Shown here: positions 29,267-37,081 of the stretch, piece by piece | Position numbering within the stretch: the first letter of the stretch is position 1 | Layout: each line of letters begins with the position of its first letter | Assembly (NCBI GenBank): GCA_021833365.1 | Contig: JAKBFV010000011.1 | Coordinates: forward strand, 1-47,158 | Origin: Pseudomonadota bacterium | Lineage (GTDB): Bacteria; Pseudomonadota; Gammaproteobacteria; Pseudomonadales; Moraxellaceae | Length of the DNA stretch: 47,158 nt | Direction: 5' to 3' | Notes under the pieces: generated by a model | The model's database searches: none | Told to the model about the DNA's origin: nothing | Seen by the model: only the letters and a program-made list of their open reading frames with translations | Translations under genes and position numbers: made by a program

Positions 29267-29566
29267 ATGTGGTACGCGATCTGGGCTGAAGACCACCCCG
29301 ATAGTCTTGCGCTGCGCAAATTGCACCGCCCGGCTCACCTCGCTCGCCTGCAGGCTCTGCGCGATGCTGGTCGCCTGTTGCTGGCCGGCCCCCTGCCTGC
29401 CATCGATCTGGAAGAACCGGGTGAAGCCGGTTTTCTCGGCAGTCTCATCGTAGCCGAGTTTCCCGACCGCGAAACCGCACAGCACTGGCTCGACGCGGAA
29501 CCCTACCTTCTGCATGGAGTCTATGCGCGAGTGACGCTACGGCCTTTTCGCAAAACCCTGCCATGA
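29267..29566 (+). CDS. yciI: YciI-family protein
   Basis: 99 residues (E. coli 98). A small ferredoxin-like alpha/beta barrel protein. The conserved RPAHLARLQALRDAGRLLLA includes the His and Asp thought to form the active dyad; GFLGSLIVAEFPDRETAQ and DAEPYLLHGVYARVTLRPF complete the fold. The biochemical role of YciI is unknown. It overlaps the next start by 4 bases (ATGA). Confidence 0.93.
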   Translation: MWYAIWAEDHPDSLALRKLHRPAHLARLQALRDAGRLLLAGPLPAIDLEEPGEAGFLGSLIVAEFPDRETAQHWLDAEPYLLHGVYARVTLRPFRKTLP

Positions 29567-30039
29567 GACGTTCTGACATGATGCGACGCGGCCTCACCCT
29601 TGGCGCAGCACTGGCGCTCAGTCACTGGAGCATGGCGGATCCGGTGGCGACGACCAGCACATCGTCTGGCGTGACTTTCGCCCAGATCGCCGCAGCTCCC
29701 GCCGGCCCGGCCAAGACCTCGGCCACCGTGACACCGGCGCCAGCAGCGTCATCCGTCAGCACGACTGCACCCGTCGTGCCGACGGCGCCGGCACCGATGA
29801 CCCTGGCTGAGCGCCAGGCTCAGGATCTGCTTGCCAATGCCAAGCGCCTCGACAGCAGTAATCGCGAATTGCTCGCCGACAAACAAAAACAGGCCCTGCA
29901 GCTCGAACAGCTGCAGACCCAGGTCAGCGCCCTACGTGCCGACCGCAGCAACGAGGGTATACGCGAGGGCGCCGGAGCCGTCGTCGTCGGCTTCCTCCTG
30001 GGATGGTTCTTTGCAGGAAGACGGCGTAAGTCCTGGTGA
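29563..30039 (+). CDS. Small anchored protein with signal peptide, coiled coil and C-terminal helix (unknown)
   Basis: 158 residues; no function recognised. An N-terminal signal sequence (MRRGLTLGAALALSHWSMA, from the Met at residue 7) leads to a Pro/Ala/Thr/Ser-rich low-complexity stretch (about 30-80). A predicted coiled coil follows (about 82-130, KRLDSSNRELLADKQKQALQ, then LEQLQTQVSALRADR). A single C-terminal membrane helix VVVGFLLGWFFAG ends in a basic tail RRRKSW. This suggests a periplasmic protein tethered to the inner membrane. It overlaps yciI (ATGA) and mnmC (GTGA), so it is firmly in this operon. Confidence 0.75.
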   Translation: MRRSDMMRRGLTLGAALALSHWSMADPVATTSTSSGVTFAQIAAAPAGPAKTSATVTPAPAASSVSTTAPVVPTAPAPMTLAERQAQDLLANAKRLDSSNRELLADKQKQALQLEQLQTQVSALRADRSNEGIREGAGAVVVGFLLGWFFAGRRRKSW

Positions 30040-31862
30040 ACCCGGATAGCTTTTCGCCGCCGCGCCTGCTCTGGCAGGAAGGTATCCTGCACTCGCTCGA
30101 CTACGCCGACGTCTATCATCAACGCGAAGGTGCCCTGGCGGAGAGCGATCATGTCTTCATCCAAGGCAATGGGCTGCCGCAGCGCTTTGCGCAGCACCGC
30201 GAGTTCGTCCTGGTCGAGCTCGGCTTCGGGACGGCACGCAACTTCCTCAATACCTGGCGACGCTTCGACGGCGAACATCTGACCTATATCGCCACCGAGC
30301 TCCACCCGATCGACATCGCGACGCTCCTGCAACTGCACGCCGGCGGGCCCCTGCAAAGCTGGAGCGAGAAGCTGGCGGCGCACTGGCCCCTCGCCGTCCC
30401 CGGGGTCCACAGCCTGGAGCTGGAAGCGCGTGTACGCCTCATCCTGCTCTGGGGCGACAGCTGCAGCATGCTCGAGCGCCTCGATGTCGAAGTGCACGCC
30501 TGGTATCTCGATGGTTTTTCCCCGCGTCTCAATCCCGCCATGTGGAGCGAGGCGATCTGCCGCCATATCGCGCGACTGAGCGGCCATCACACCACCCTGG
30601 CGTCCTACTCGGTGGCAGCGGGACTGCGTCACGCCCTGGACAGGGTCGGTTTTGTCTGTCAGCGCCGACCAGCCCTGGGCAGGAAACGGCATTGTCTGCA
30701 GGCGCATTTTCAAGGATCCTGGCACCCTTGCCGCCCCCCCGGCTATCAGGGCGGAACCACCGACCTGCCGCGGCCGCGGCGCGTCGTCATCATCGGTGCC
30801 GGGCTGGCCGGTTGTGCTGTCGCTCATGCCTTGCGCACGAGTCTTTTTGCCGGCGAGATCATCGTCATCGATGCGCGTGGCCTGGCCCAGGCTGCCTCCG
30901 GCAATCCTTATGGCCTGGCGGCGATCCGCGCCCATGACTGGCGTCATCTGCCCGATGCCTGGCGGCCGACCGCCTTCATGCACACGGAACGCAGCTTGCG
31001 CCATAGTCCCTGGCCGCTCACGCAAGGACATTGGGAGGCTGGCACGCCACCGGAGCTCCCCTGGGCCGAGCAGGTCCTGGACAAGGAAGAACGATCGGGA
31101 TTCTTTCGTCAGCGCTACAGTGCCAGCCTGCCTCCGGCGGCATTGTGTCGCTACTGGCTGGGCGATGTTCCCCTGCTCATCAGCCATATGGTCGCTCTCG
31201 AGCAGAGCTCTTCAGGGACTTATCTCCTGCGCGATGCGCACGGACAGAGTCTCAGTGCCGACGCCGTGGTGCTGGCCGGTGGAGCGGATCTCGACCTCAG
31301 CGCCTACCCCTTGCCCCTGCAGCGCGTCGCCGGCCAGGTCGAATATGGCCCCTGGCCCGGCAAGGACGATGCCTGGCAGGGCCACAGCTATGCGCTGGCG
31401 CACGCCGGGCTCCTCCTCTATGGCGCCAGTTTCGATGCTCATCATCTGCAGGAGACGGTGAGCGCCGCCGACCGTGCTCACAACGATACGGCTTTAGCGC
31501 AATTGCTGCCTGATGTCGACGCCAGCCAAGCACAAGGACAGCGACAGAGCCGCCGCAGCCTGCGCCTGATGAGCCGCGATCACCTGCCTGCCATCGGCGC
31601 CTGCCCTGATCTTACCCGGGCAAGCCTGCTCTACCAGGATCTCGAGCATGGCTGGCGCCGTCATCATGTCGCCCCCACCTACCCAGGCCACCTCTATCTC
31701 AGCCTTGGCCATGGCTCACACGCTCTCAGCCAGGTCGATCTCGCCGCCACCCATATCGTCGCGCAGATGCTCGCGCACACCTCACCTCTGCATCTTCCTC
31801 TGCAACGACAGATCCATCCTTTGCGTTGGCTGCTGCGCGATCTGCAACGTCGCCGGTCTTAG
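30036..31862 (+). CDS. mnmC: Bifunctional tRNA mnm5s2U34 biosynthesis protein MnmC
   Basis: 608 residues (E. coli 668). MnmC finishes mnm5s2U at wobble position 34 of tRNAs. The N-terminal domain is the SAM methyltransferase (LVELGFGTARNFLNTW, DAWYLDG-like AWYLDGFSPRLNPAMW). The C-terminal domain is the FAD oxidoreductase that removes the carboxymethyl group (VVIIGAGLAGCAVAHALR, ASGNPYGLAAIR). GTG start overlapping the previous stop. The last 4 bases overlap the end of the convergent coiled-coil gene, leaving no room for a terminator between them. Confidence 0.94.
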   Translation: MNPDSFSPPRLLWQEGILHSLDYADVYHQREGALAESDHVFIQGNGLPQRFAQHREFVLVELGFGTARNFLNTWRRFDGEHLTYIATELHPIDIATLLQLHAGGPLQSWSEKLAAHWPLAVPGVHSLELEARVRLILLWGDSCSMLERLDVEVHAWYLDGFSPRLNPAMWSEAICRHIARLSGHHTTLASYSVAAGLRHALDRVGFVCQRRPALGRKRHCLQAHFQGSWHPCRPPGYQGGTTDLPRPRRVVIIGAGLAGCAVAHALRTSLFAGEIIVIDARGLAQAASGNPYGLAAIRAHDWRHLPDAWRPTAFMHTERSLRHSPWPLTQGHWEAGTPPELPWAEQVLDKEERSGFFRQRYSASLPPAALCRYWLGDVPLLISHMVALEQSSSGTYLLRDAHGQSLSADAVVLAGGADLDLSAYPLPLQRVAGQVEYGPWPGKDDAWQGHSYALAHAGLLLYGASFDAHHLQETVSAADRAHNDTALAQLLPDVDASQAQGQRQSRRSLRLMSRDHLPAIGACPDLTRASLLYQDLEHGWRRHHVAPTYPGHLYLSLGHGSHALSQVDLAATHIVAQMLAHTSPLHLPLQRQIHPLRWLLRDLQRRRS

Positions 31863-33745
31863 GCTGAGCGCTGCCACCAGGGCTTTGCGACACGCGCCTT
31901 CTCCGGCATCACCTGGGCAGGCGGCGTATTCACCGTGTCATCCTGCCGACGGGCGCGATCGATTTTTAACTCCAGCAATTGTTGCTGCAGCTGCACCAAG
32001 GCCGGACGCCAGGACTCGTCTTGCGCCACGGCACCCTGTTCGAGTGCCCACTCCTGCATCTGCGCCTCGATCTGCTGCAGACGCGCCTGCAGCTCCTGAC
32101 GCTCGCGGTGCAACAAGGCCTGTTCTTGTCGCGCCTGCTGCAGCAACCACTGATGTTCCTGCTGGTGCAAACTGAACTCGCGCTGTGCGAGTTCGATCTC
32201 TTTGAGCTTGTGCATGGCGCGTCGCGCCAGTTGCTGCCAATGCTGGATCTGCCCTTCCTGTTCCTGCAAGCGTTGCGCCTGTGTCTGCGCGATGGCAGCG
32301 ACTTCGTCATGACGTCCCTGCCATCGCGCGATCTGCTGACGCAGATCCTCGCCTTGCTCGGTGTGCCACAGCAACTGTTGCTGCCATTGCTCCTGCTGCT
32401 GCAGCTGTTGCTGGCACAGTGTCGACATTTGACGCTCACGTTCCGCCTGCTGTTCGATGCGTTGCAGCAAGGACTGCGACTCATCATGTCGTGCATCCTG
32501 CTCGGCGCGCGCCATCGCCAGAGCTTGCTGACTGAGCTGGCAGGCGACATCAGCCTCACTCAGAGAGACCCTCAAAGCCTGCATGCGCTCTTCCTGTGCC
32601 AGCAGATCATGCTGGCGCTGCTCCGCCGCCTGCTGCTGTTGCTGCAGTCGTTGTAGACCCTGGCGCTGTTCACCCTCCATGCTTTCGATACGCGCCCACA
32701 GTGACTGCGTCTGCTGCAGCAGACCCTGTGCCTGCTGCTGGCTCTGGCTGGCGAGCACACAGGACTGTTCCTGCTCAGCATGCAGGCGCTCTTGTCGCTG
32801 CACCAGATGTTCGACGCGTGCACGCAGGGCCGCCGCCTCCTGTGCTGCGGCCTGCATGGCCTCCTGCTGCTCGGTCACCTGGCACAATGCCGCATGCTGG
32901 GTATCGATGAGCTGGCGTTGATCGCCCTGCAAGCACTGAATGTTTTGCTGCATCTGCATGGTTTGCTCACACAGGGGTTGCAGATCCTTCTGCAAAGCCC
33001 GTTGCAAGGTTTCTAGGTTCTGCAACTGTGCATCATTCTTCTGCACCCCTTCGGCAAAACTTTGCAGCGCCTGCATCTGCTGCTCACGCAATACCCCACT
33101 CTGCTGCAGATCGCGTTCTATCTGAGTGCGTAAGCTCTGCAATTCGAGATACCAGCGTCCCTGCTGATCGAGAGCCTGCTCGGCACGCTGTACGAGCTGC
33201 TGTACATGCTCGCCCTGCTGAGCCAGCGCTACCTCGCGCTGCTGCAGATCCTGGTCGCGGCGCACCCAGTCGGCCTCGATACGCGCCAGCCGGTCATCAT
33301 GTTCACGCCGTTCATCAGCCTGTTGCTGTGCGCGCTCTTGCTCACCGGCCATCCAGGTGGCAGCGGCTTGTTCCTGATGCTCGATGCGCTCTTGCAGGGA
33401 CAGCATGCACTGCGCCCACTCCTGCAACGCGTAGACCTGCTCCTGCAGCACACGATGCATACGGGCACGATCCTGCTGAGACTGCTGTTCTTCCTCGAGA
33501 CGCGCCGTTCTCTGCGCACGCGCATCATCATCGCGCGCGCGTGCATCGGCACTGAGACGAAAAACATCGCGCTGCAGGCGTTGTACGACCTCATCGAGGT
33601 CGACATGCTTGGCCACTGCGACGGGATGTTGGCGCGCCGCCAGCTTACCCTCCATCCAACCTATTTTATAAGCAGGCTGGCGCAACAACTCCGTCCTGGC
33701 ATGACGGTGGTTCTCCATCGGGTCAAGAGACGGCGTCGCTGTCAT
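31859..33745 (-). CDS. Large Gln-rich coiled-coil protein (unknown)
   Basis: 628 residues; no known family recognised. After a short N-terminal domain (about 1-70: HARTELLRQPAYKIGWMEGK, then HVDLDEVVQRLQRDVFRL), nearly the whole chain to about residue 590 is heptad-like. It is extremely rich in Gln, Glu, Arg and Ala with frequent QQ and QQQ runs, predicting a long coiled coil. The C terminus is a basic Trp-containing tail (KARVAKPWWQRSA). There is no signal peptide or membrane segment, so it is probably cytoplasmic. I start at MTATPSLDPMEN, which has GAGGAG 8 bases upstream. The zinc-repeat gene lies 96 bases upstream on the same strand. The resemblance to SMC-like or scaffold proteins is only compositional; there is no ATPase motif. 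Confidence 0.75.
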   Translation of the reverse strand: MTATPSLDPMENHRHARTELLRQPAYKIGWMEGKLAARQHPVAVAKHVDLDEVVQRLQRDVFRLSADARARDDDARAQRTARLEEEQQSQQDRARMHRVLQEQVYALQEWAQCMLSLQERIEHQEQAAATWMAGEQERAQQQADERREHDDRLARIEADWVRRDQDLQQREVALAQQGEHVQQLVQRAEQALDQQGRWYLELQSLRTQIERDLQQSGVLREQQMQALQSFAEGVQKNDAQLQNLETLQRALQKDLQPLCEQTMQMQQNIQCLQGDQRQLIDTQHAALCQVTEQQEAMQAAAQEAAALRARVEHLVQRQERLHAEQEQSCVLASQSQQQAQGLLQQTQSLWARIESMEGEQRQGLQRLQQQQQAAEQRQHDLLAQEERMQALRVSLSEADVACQLSQQALAMARAEQDARHDESQSLLQRIEQQAERERQMSTLCQQQLQQQEQWQQQLLWHTEQGEDLRQQIARWQGRHDEVAAIAQTQAQRLQEQEGQIQHWQQLARRAMHKLKEIELAQREFSLHQQEHQWLLQQARQEQALLHRERQELQARLQQIEAQMQEWALEQGAVAQDESWRPALVQLQQQLLELKIDRARRQDDTVNTPPAQVMPEKARVAKPWWQRSA

Positions 33746-33777
33746 TTGTTTGACTCCTCGCAGTTTCGCTAAGCTCA

Positions 33778-33795
33778 CCTTGCTTCAAAGCAAGG
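33778..33795. repeat. Perfect 8-bp palindrome between the zinc-repeat and coiled-coil genes
   Basis: CCTTGCTT-CA-AAGCAAGG. It lies 33 bases before the coiled-coil start and 46 bases after the zinc-repeat stop. There is no T run, so an intercistronic hairpin or operator is likelier than a terminator. Confidence 0.5.
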
Positions 33796-33841
33796 AATGG
33801 GCCAGAGCATGAGATGCAGCGCTGACCTGCGCGTCGCCGTA

Positions 33842-34147
33842 TCACATGAACTCGTGATAGCGGCTTGGACTTCTGTTGCAGGAACCGCGCGTCGGGCTGT
33901 TTGCCCGGTGACCGCAATGTTTGCAGAGATAAGGACCACTGTGACGAGCGATGTAATGGTGCACATCGTAGGGGCTGGCGCCACAGGAACCAGGAGAAGC
34001 ACTCGTCGATAGGTGTCCACAGAACTTGCACAGATAGCCCGATGAGCTTTCCCCCATATAGACGTGCGAACGCGACGGTGAACGTGAGCAGCTACCTGCT
34101 GACGCCGAGGAAGACTTGTGGCCGCAAATGGAACAGAGATACGACAT
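33842..34147 (-). CDS. Triple CCCH zinc-binding repeat protein (unknown)
   Basis: 101 residues made of three tandem repeats with an exact 35-residue period. Each repeat has YLCxxCGH, GSC, a Ser-Pro pair and a His: ligands C5-C8-C20-H28, C40-C43-C55-H63 and C75-C78-C90-H98, spaced C-x2-C-x11-C-x7-H. This pattern should bind three zinc ions. Ser and Gly fill the loops. I start at MSYLCSICGHK because GGAGAAGCTC precedes it; a GTG 105 bases upstream would add a tail outside the repeat. No function is recognised; nucleic-acid or protein binding are guesses. It precedes the coiled-coil gene on the same strand. Confidence 0.75.
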   Translation of the reverse strand: MSYLCSICGHKSSSASAGSCSRSPSRSHVYMGESSSGYLCKFCGHLSTSASPGSCGASPYDVHHYIARHSGPYLCKHCGHRANSPTRGSCNRSPSRYHEFM

Positions 34148-34900
34148 GAGCTTCTCCAGAAACAGGATGGTCTGCCTGAGCTTAAACCCATTTGCCGACA
34201 AAATATGTCGCTCGCGGATGAGGCCTCTTCGCTCTCGTTCGCTCTCGCTCACATCATGCAGGGGCCAGACTCATGGCCAAGTCAGGCAGACCTAGCCATC
34301 CCGCGACGGCCTGCACAAAAAGCTCAAGGCCTGACATCCAGGCCGCGCCATAAACATGGCGCCAAAACAAAAAACACGGATCTTCCCATTGAACTCTTGA
34401 CAAGTCAGAAATGCGCACTGAATGAGCTCTCTATGCGCGGTGTTGGAGCGTACTTCTCAAGTCATTTCTAGTTTTATCGATGTCCACAAATTCTGTGGAT
34501 AAGTCTGTGTAGAAAACTCGCCCAAAGCTCGCAAAGCCCCATCCCCACTTAGGCGAACAGTTTTTGAATATTTTTTGAACAAATTATTTACCCATTAAAA
34601 TCAATGGGTTAAAAAAGGCAAGGGAAATATCGAGCGATCGAGACAGAATTTTTGTGGCACCACACAGCAACTTGGCGCCCTTTTCAGCGAGTGCATAACT
34701 TTGACAGAGGAATTCTGACACTTTGGTGTAAAACTGCAGCTGACTTCGACGCGCCAACCCTGTACTTCAGCATGCCTGAGAGCTTCTGCGCTTCTTCTTG
34801 GGGTTGTAAGCCGGAACCCCAGATTTTCCCGTCACCCAAGTTCCAGCCCGGCCACAAGCGCATCCAGGTCGATCAACTTGCCGTCGCTCTGGAAGGTGTA
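34148..34900. other. Gene-poor AT-rich stretch
   Basis: No convincing gene. A 117-residue open frame on the plus strand (34118-34471) has no coding character and overlaps the zinc-repeat gene. The segment 34470-34640 is unusually AT-rich for this window. It contains DnaA-box-like sites and a hairpin ACCCATT-AAAATC-AATGGGT (34590-34609) with T-rich and A-rich flanks. Confidence 0.6.
34480..34502. promoter_or_regulatory. Perfect DnaA box with an inverted partial copy
   Basis: TGTGGATAA (34494-34502) is the complement of the consensus DnaA box TTATCCACA. ATGTCCACA (34480-34488) matches seven of nine in the opposite orientation, so TCCACA and TGTGGA form an inverted repeat. The neighbouring 34560-34625 tract is AT-rich. 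This could be a DnaA-regulated site or a replication relic; dnaA, gidA or rep genes are absent, so I do not call an origin. Confidence 0.45.
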
Positions 34901-35086
34901 ATGCCTGTTCGATGGCTCAATCTGGTGGAATGCGCCTTTTCCAAAATGGCACGCAGCTTCTTGCGTCAAATACGGGTGAACTCGTTGGACGAACTCAAAC
35001 AGCGTATCCTGCAGGGCATCGACGAGATGAACGCAGCCCCGGTACGATTCCAGTGGAAGAGCGTCGATACGGACATGCTTTGTTAG
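34901..35086 (+). pseudogene. 3' remnant of an IS630-family transposase
   Basis: About 60 codons match the end of IS630-type DDE transposases: RWLNLVECAFSKMARSFLRQ contains the third catalytic acidic residue (the Glu after WLNL), followed by IRVNSLDELKQRILQGIDEM and NAAPVRFQWKSVD. The sequence before RWLNL in this frame does not resemble the rest of the enzyme, so the first two catalytic Asp residues are gone. No terminal repeats were identified. It marks an old insertion next to the higBA genes. Confidence 0.75.
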
Positions 35087-35232
35087 TAAATGTTTTGATG
35101 AAACCAAGTACTAGCGCCTGGCGACAGAGTTTTCCGCACAATTTTGAGGCCGCCAGGAGGTTGGTGCGGGCGACTGTTGCAGATATGTCGCAAAACATTT
35201 GTTTGGCGACACCTGCTTGGCGCTTACCGTGC

Positions 35233-35259
35233 TTGCATGATTACCTGAACAGGTATAAA
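35233..35259 (+). promoter_or_regulatory. Promoter of higBA with palindromic operator
   Basis: TTGCAT (35233-35238) and TATAAA (35254-35259) lie 15 bases apart, just before the toxin start. The perfect inverted repeat TACCTG-AA-CAGGTA (35242-35255) fills the spacer and touches the -10 box. This is the expected place for the HigA antitoxin to bind and repress its own operon. Confidence 0.6.
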
Positions 35260-35267
35260 TTGCTGGC

Positions 35268-35625
35268 ATGGCCGATAAAGAAAAACCGCTCGAATGGATC
35301 GCGAGCAGCTACAAGGATCTGATGGCGTTGCCGCCTGACGTGCGCCGGCGTTTCGGTTACGCTCTGTCGCTGGCGCAGATGGGCGACCAGGACGACGCGG
35401 CGAAGGTGCTCAAGGGCTTCGGCGGGGCCGGCGTGCTGGAGGTCGTCGAAGACGATGCCGGCGGCACGTATCGGGCGGTCCACACGGTAAAGTTTGCGGA
35501 GGCGGTGTTTGTCCTGCACTGCTTTCAGAAGAAGGGCAAGAGCGGAATCGCCACTCCCAAGGTGGACATGGACATCATCCGCGCTCGGCTGAAAGTGGCC
35601 GAGGCATTAGCACTGGAGCTACGAA

Positions 35626-35645
<20 letters not shown>
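35268..35645 (+). CDS. higB: HigB-type toxin (Gp49-like, RelE superfamily)
   Basis: 125 residues. A type II toxin of the phage-derived Gp49-like family, expected to cut mRNA at the ribosome. Family motifs: KPLEWIASSYKDLMALPPDV, DAAKVLKGFGGAGVLEVVED, TYRAVHTVKFAEAVFVLHCF and QKKGKSGIATPK. The start ATG lies 8 bases after the -10 box, giving a very short leader. The antitoxin gene overlaps its last 20 bases. The toxin-first order is typical of higBA. Confidence 0.9.
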
Positions 35646-36641
<996 letters not shown>

Positions 36642-36872
36642 TCAGGCGCGTTCGACGACGAGGATCTCCTCGAGCATTTGGGTGACCCGCACGCGATCAC
36701 CGGCCCCCGCCTCTCCCTGAGCGATCAGCCAGCGCTTTTCGCCCAGGATGACGACGTGTTCACCGCGGGCATTGGGGCGCCCAAGGACAAAAGAACGCCC
36801 GACCATGTCGCGCCAGCTATCGAGCATGCTGACAGGATTGTTATGCATCACATCGATCTCGGTTGAAATCAT
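36642..36872 (-). CDS. Small NfeD-like OB-fold protein
   Basis: 76 residues. The pattern DMVGRSFVLGRP, EHVVILGEKRWLIAQ, GAGDRVRVTQ and LVVERA resembles the free-standing C-terminal beta-barrel (OB fold) of NfeD proteins, which work with stomatin-like membrane proteins. There is no membrane segment, so it would be a stand-alone domain. GGGGAG lies 7 bases before the ATG, supporting the start. A CRP/FNR-type palindrome lies 68-83 bases upstream, suggesting control by carbon or oxygen status. The family assignment is by eye and moderate. Confidence 0.55.
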   Translation of the reverse strand: MISTEIDVMHNNPVSMLDSWRDMVGRSFVLGRPNARGEHVVILGEKRWLIAQGEAGAGDRVRVTQMLEEILVVERA

Positions 36873-36939
36873 CTTGCAGCTCCCCTGTTCACCATCCGTA
36901 TCTACAGCATAAACAGCCCGGTAAACTTCTCAAGACTTG

Positions 36940-36955
36940 CGTGATAAAGATCACA
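36940..36955 (-). promoter_or_regulatory. CRP/FNR-family binding site
   Basis: The minus strand reads TGTGATCTTTATCACG: half-sites TGTGA and TCAC at the CRP spacing, and equally the palindrome GTGAT-CTTT-ATCAC at the FNR/ANR spacing. It is centred about 75 bases before the NfeD-like start, in an AT-rich 209-base spacer. Which regulator binds cannot be decided from the sequence. Confidence 0.5.
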
Positions 36956-37081
36956 GATTTCTTGTAAAATGCACGACAAAATACGACGCTTTCATTATAA
37001 ATCAATAAATTACAAAGATATCTTGAAAGAAAAACCCAGCATGACGCTCAACGGCTTGACCTGTATCCATTCTCGCTCGAT

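Noticed and set aside
29820..31187. 455-residue open frame on the minus strand
   Set aside because: Antisense of mnmC and its upstream neighbour; no domain and no ribosome site.
31859..33745. CRISPR-like or tandem DNA repeat because of the repeated Gln codons
   Set aside because: No regular repeat length or spacers; the repetition is codon-level composition in a coiled coil.
32596..33772. Several plus-strand frames opposite the coiled-coil gene, Leu-rich and membrane-like
   Set aside because: They are the complement of Gln/Glu codons, which read as Leu; the apparent hydrophobic helices are an artefact.
34118..34471. 117-residue plus-strand frame in the gene-poor stretch
   Set aside because: It overlaps the zinc-repeat gene antisense, lacks a ribosome site and has no protein-like pattern.
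34470..34640. Chromosomal or plasmid replication origin
   Set aside because: Only one perfect DnaA box and no dnaA, parAB, gidA or rep gene nearby; kept as a finding, not a feature call.
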